Shown: piece after piece, positions 7,389 to 9,151 of the stretch
How positions within the stretch are numbered: position 1 is the first letter of the stretch
Layout: every line of letters begins with the position of its first letter
Made by a program: the position numbers and the translations under genes
The notes under the pieces: generated by a model
Database searches by the model: none
Told to the model about the DNA's origin: nothing
What the model saw: only the letters and a program-made list of their open reading frames with translations
Assembly (NCBI GenBank): GCA_003513895.1
Contig: DOSU01000065.1
Coordinates: forward strand, 1-9,151
Direction: 5' to 3'
DNA length: 9,151 nt
From: Rikenellaceae bacterium
GTDB lineage: Bacteria; Bacteroidota; Bacteroidia; Bacteroidales; UBA932

Positions 7389-8243
7389 ATGAGACAATTA
7401 TTTTCGCTTTTTATTTCATTTTTTGTCCTCACTAATATTGTTTCCGGACAAGAGATTTTTGGGAAGGCCAAGAATAATTTCCGAAACTTCTCAAGTAAGA
7501 CAACAATGGTTGTTTTAAATACATCCGACTTTACGGATCTCTCCATAATGGATGCAGTAAAGACAGGATGGAAAATATCTCCGTACGAATTTTGCACATA
7601 TTCCGATTTTGAAAAAATGAAGGGAGATACATCCTTGTATTTTTTATTGAGAGTAGAAGGAAAGTTTAAAAAAGAGGGCGAGGCAAAAATTGAATATCTC
7701 ACTTTAGTAAAAGGAGGGCCGAAGTCTTCGAAGGGGATATCAAAAATGTTTGAAATAATTACCCTTCCACTTCAAGCTGTTGACGATGAATCCGGCAAGG
7801 CTTTTATATTTATCGCGTCTTATATCGATATTATTCAGAATCACATTTTAAATGTAAGTTCCGAAATTTTAAAGGCATATGTAGGGAATTCGTTTTATAA
7901 CGACAGAATTGACAATGCCGGAGATAAAAAGATAATTTTTGACAAGGAAGAGGTTGCTGTTGATATTTCTCCGGAGGAACTGTCCAAACTGTTTAACAAC
8001 AAAGCTGTTGTTGGTGATGAAACAGCAGTGGAAAAGGCTGTCATGGAAGGTACTCCCGAAACGGTTGTTGGCTTTGTTGTATCTCCCGTTGGAGATGCAG
8101 CTGGTTCTTATTCATACAAGCTGATTATTGATGCCCAGAGCCATGAACTTCTCTTTTTCCGCAGGCACAGGATATCTTCAAAACGTCCAAAAGGATTTTT
8201 AATGGAAGATATCAAAAGAATCTCTATACCTTTCAGAAAGTAA
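7389..8243 (+). CDS. Secreted or periplasmic protein of unknown function
   Basis: I do not recognise this 284-residue protein. It begins with a convincing Sec signal peptide: R2, a hydrophobic core at 4-18 and a likely cleavage after VSG (G20|Q21). The residue after cleavage is Gln rather than Cys, so it is not a lipoprotein. There is no later membrane segment long and hydrophobic enough to be confident of, although FIFIASYIDII (about 143-153) is quite apolar. The mature part appears to be mixed alpha/beta with one cysteine (EFCTYSD). It ends in a stretch resembling a beta-hairpin region (GFVVSPVGDAAGSYSYKL, then IIDAQSHELLFFRRHRI). Two stop codons in tandem are followed at once by the M16 peptidase start, so the two genes are almost certainly one operon. 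An envelope role linked to that peptidase is inference. Confidence 0.85.
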   Translation: MRQLFSLFISFFVLTNIVSGQEIFGKAKNNFRNFSSKTTMVVLNTSDFTDLSIMDAVKTGWKISPYEFCTYSDFEKMKGDTSLYFLLRVEGKFKKEGEAKIEYLTLVKGGPKSSKGISKMFEIITLPLQAVDDESGKAFIFIASYIDIIQNHILNVSSEILKAYVGNSFYNDRIDNAGDKKIIFDKEEVAVDISPEELSKLFNNKAVVGDETAVEKAVMEGTPETVVGFVVSPVGDAAGSYSYKLIIDAQSHELLFFRRHRISSKRPKGFLMEDIKRISIPFRK

Positions 8244-8246
8244 TAA

Positions 8247-9151
8247 ATGACAATAATCACCAAAAAGTTTGAGAATGGCCTGAGGTTTGGCTTCATGGCC
8301 GTACCTTCTCCGGTAGCATATTGTGCACTTAGCATAAAGGTAGGTACCCGAAACGAACACCCTTCCCTTAACGGAATTGCTCATATGACAGAACATATGC
8401 TGTTCAAGGGCACTGCAACGAGGAGCTCTGTGAGTATAAACAACTATCTCGAGAGCCTCGGGGGAGAGCTGAATGCATATACGACAAAGGAAGAGACAGT
8501 AATTCAGGCAACCGTCCTTAAAGAAGATCTCTCAAAAGCAGTTGAGCTTTTATGTGATCTTGCTTTCAACTCCAGGTTTCCCGAAAAAGAGCTGGAAAAA
8601 GAGAAAGAAGTTATTCTTGAAGAGATAAAATCCTATAAAGACTCCCCATCTGAACTCATATTCGACGATTTTGAAGAGGAACTCTTTGGCGGACACCCTT
8701 TGGCCGGAAATATACTGGGAACTCCCAAAAGCTTAAAAAGAATTTCCACAAATGATATCAGAGAGTTTACATCATTGAATTATCGTCCGGAAAATATGAG
8801 TTTTTCCATCGTTGCCGATTTGCCTGCAGAAAAATGCGAAAAACTTGTAAAAAGATATTTTGGAAACAATGAAAAAATATCAGAATCCATTGATTCCAAT
8901 GTTGCAGTGCCAATACCTCCCTGCATTGGAGGAACAGTAAAGGTCATTTCCAAAAGAAGCTATCAAACGCATTGTGTTATTGGAGGAAGGGCATACAGTT
9001 TTTATGACAGGCAACGACTGCCGCTTGCTATCCTCACAAACATCATTGGAGGGCCGGCGCTTAACTCAAAACTCAACCAGCTCCTGCGGGAAAAACATGC
9101 ACTTGCATATTCAGTAGATGCCTCATATACTCCTTTTACCGATACAGGAGT
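8247..9151 (+). CDS. M16 family zinc metallopeptidase (partial, 3' end outside window)
   Basis: The first 301 codons of a pitrilysin-type (M16, inverzincin) peptidase are visible. The inverted zinc motif HxxEH is H46-M-T-E49-H50, followed by LFKGT, and the third zinc ligand is E126 in VILEEIKSYKDSP, 76 positions after H50 as in the mitochondrial processing peptidase beta subunit. E49 is the expected catalytic base. Further family landmarks are GGELNAYTTKEET (72-84), NYRPENMSFSIVAD and, in the second domain, LREKHALAYSVDASYTPFTDTG. This start gives an N-terminus (KKFENGLRF) that matches the family and shows no signal peptide, so the protein is probably cytoplasmic. Typical single-unit members have about 410-430 residues, so roughly 110-130 are probably missing beyond the edge. 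The ATG lies 3 nt after the preceding gene, suggesting translational coupling. All catalytic residues are intact. Confidence 0.95.
   Translation, partial: MTIITKKFENGLRFGFMAVPSPVAYCALSIKVGTRNEHPSLNGIAHMTEHMLFKGTATRSSVSINNYLESLGGELNAYTTKEETVIQATVLKEDLSKAVELLCDLAFNSRFPEKELEKEKEVILEEIKSYKDSPSELIFDDFEEELFGGHPLAGNILGTPKSLKRISTNDIREFTSLNYRPENMSFSIVADLPAEKCEKLVKRYFGNNEKISESIDSNVAVPIPPCIGGTVKVISKRSYQTHCVIGGRAYSFYDRQRLPLAILTNIIGGPALNSKLNQLLREKHALAYSVDASYTPFTDTG

Noticed and set aside
7370..7435. Short 21-codon reading frame overlapping the signal-peptide coding region of the unknown secreted protein
   Set aside because: Its ATG lies at or before the expected transcription start and the peptide has no recognisable character; probably chance.
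8385..8398. Atypical HMTEH in place of the common HFLEH zinc motif of M16 peptidases
   Set aside because: The defining residues H, E and H and the distant E126 are all present; the variable positions tolerate such changes.

Overview
The window looks like ordinary chromosomal DNA from a member of the Bacteroidota, most likely Bacteroidales. The evidence is a split methylmalonyl-CoA mutase with separate small and large subunits, a DnaX and LptB of Bacteroidota-like type, A-rich rather than Shine-Dalgarno translation starts, and several matches to the Bacteroidota -7 promoter element TAnnTTTG. Species assignment is inference; there is no rRNA or other marker in the window. I see no tRNA, rRNA, CRISPR array, insertion sequence, phage gene or toxin-antitoxin pair.

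Layout. (1) About 30-4037, minus strand: a two-gene operon, mutA then mutB, for adenosylcobalamin-dependent methylmalonyl-CoA mutase, which interconverts succinyl-CoA and (R)-methylmalonyl-CoA in propionate production or use. A plausible promoter lies just upstream, at about 4080-4109. (2) 4166-4690, plus strand: a small exported protein resembling the Spy/CpxP (LTxxQ) group, with a methionine-rich tail. (3) 4731-7334, minus strand: dnaX (clamp-loader gamma/tau subunit) followed after 18 nt by lptB (ATPase of the lipopolysaccharide transporter), probably co-transcribed. A hairpin sits where lptB and the small exported gene converge. (4) From 7389, plus strand: a secreted protein of unknown function, followed after 3 nt by the first 301 codons of an M16 zinc peptidase that runs off the right edge. 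The dnaX operon and this second operon diverge from a 54-bp spacer carrying a -7 type element on each strand.

Coding density is high and no gap exceeds about 130 bp. No evidently new multi-gene system is present. The observations most worth checking are a possible programmed -1 frameshift in dnaX that would give a gamma-sized 435-residue product, a possible nearly leaderless dnaX transcript, the uncharacterised secreted protein coupled to the M16 peptidase, and the methionine-rich tail with its 18-nt tandem duplication in the Spy-like protein.
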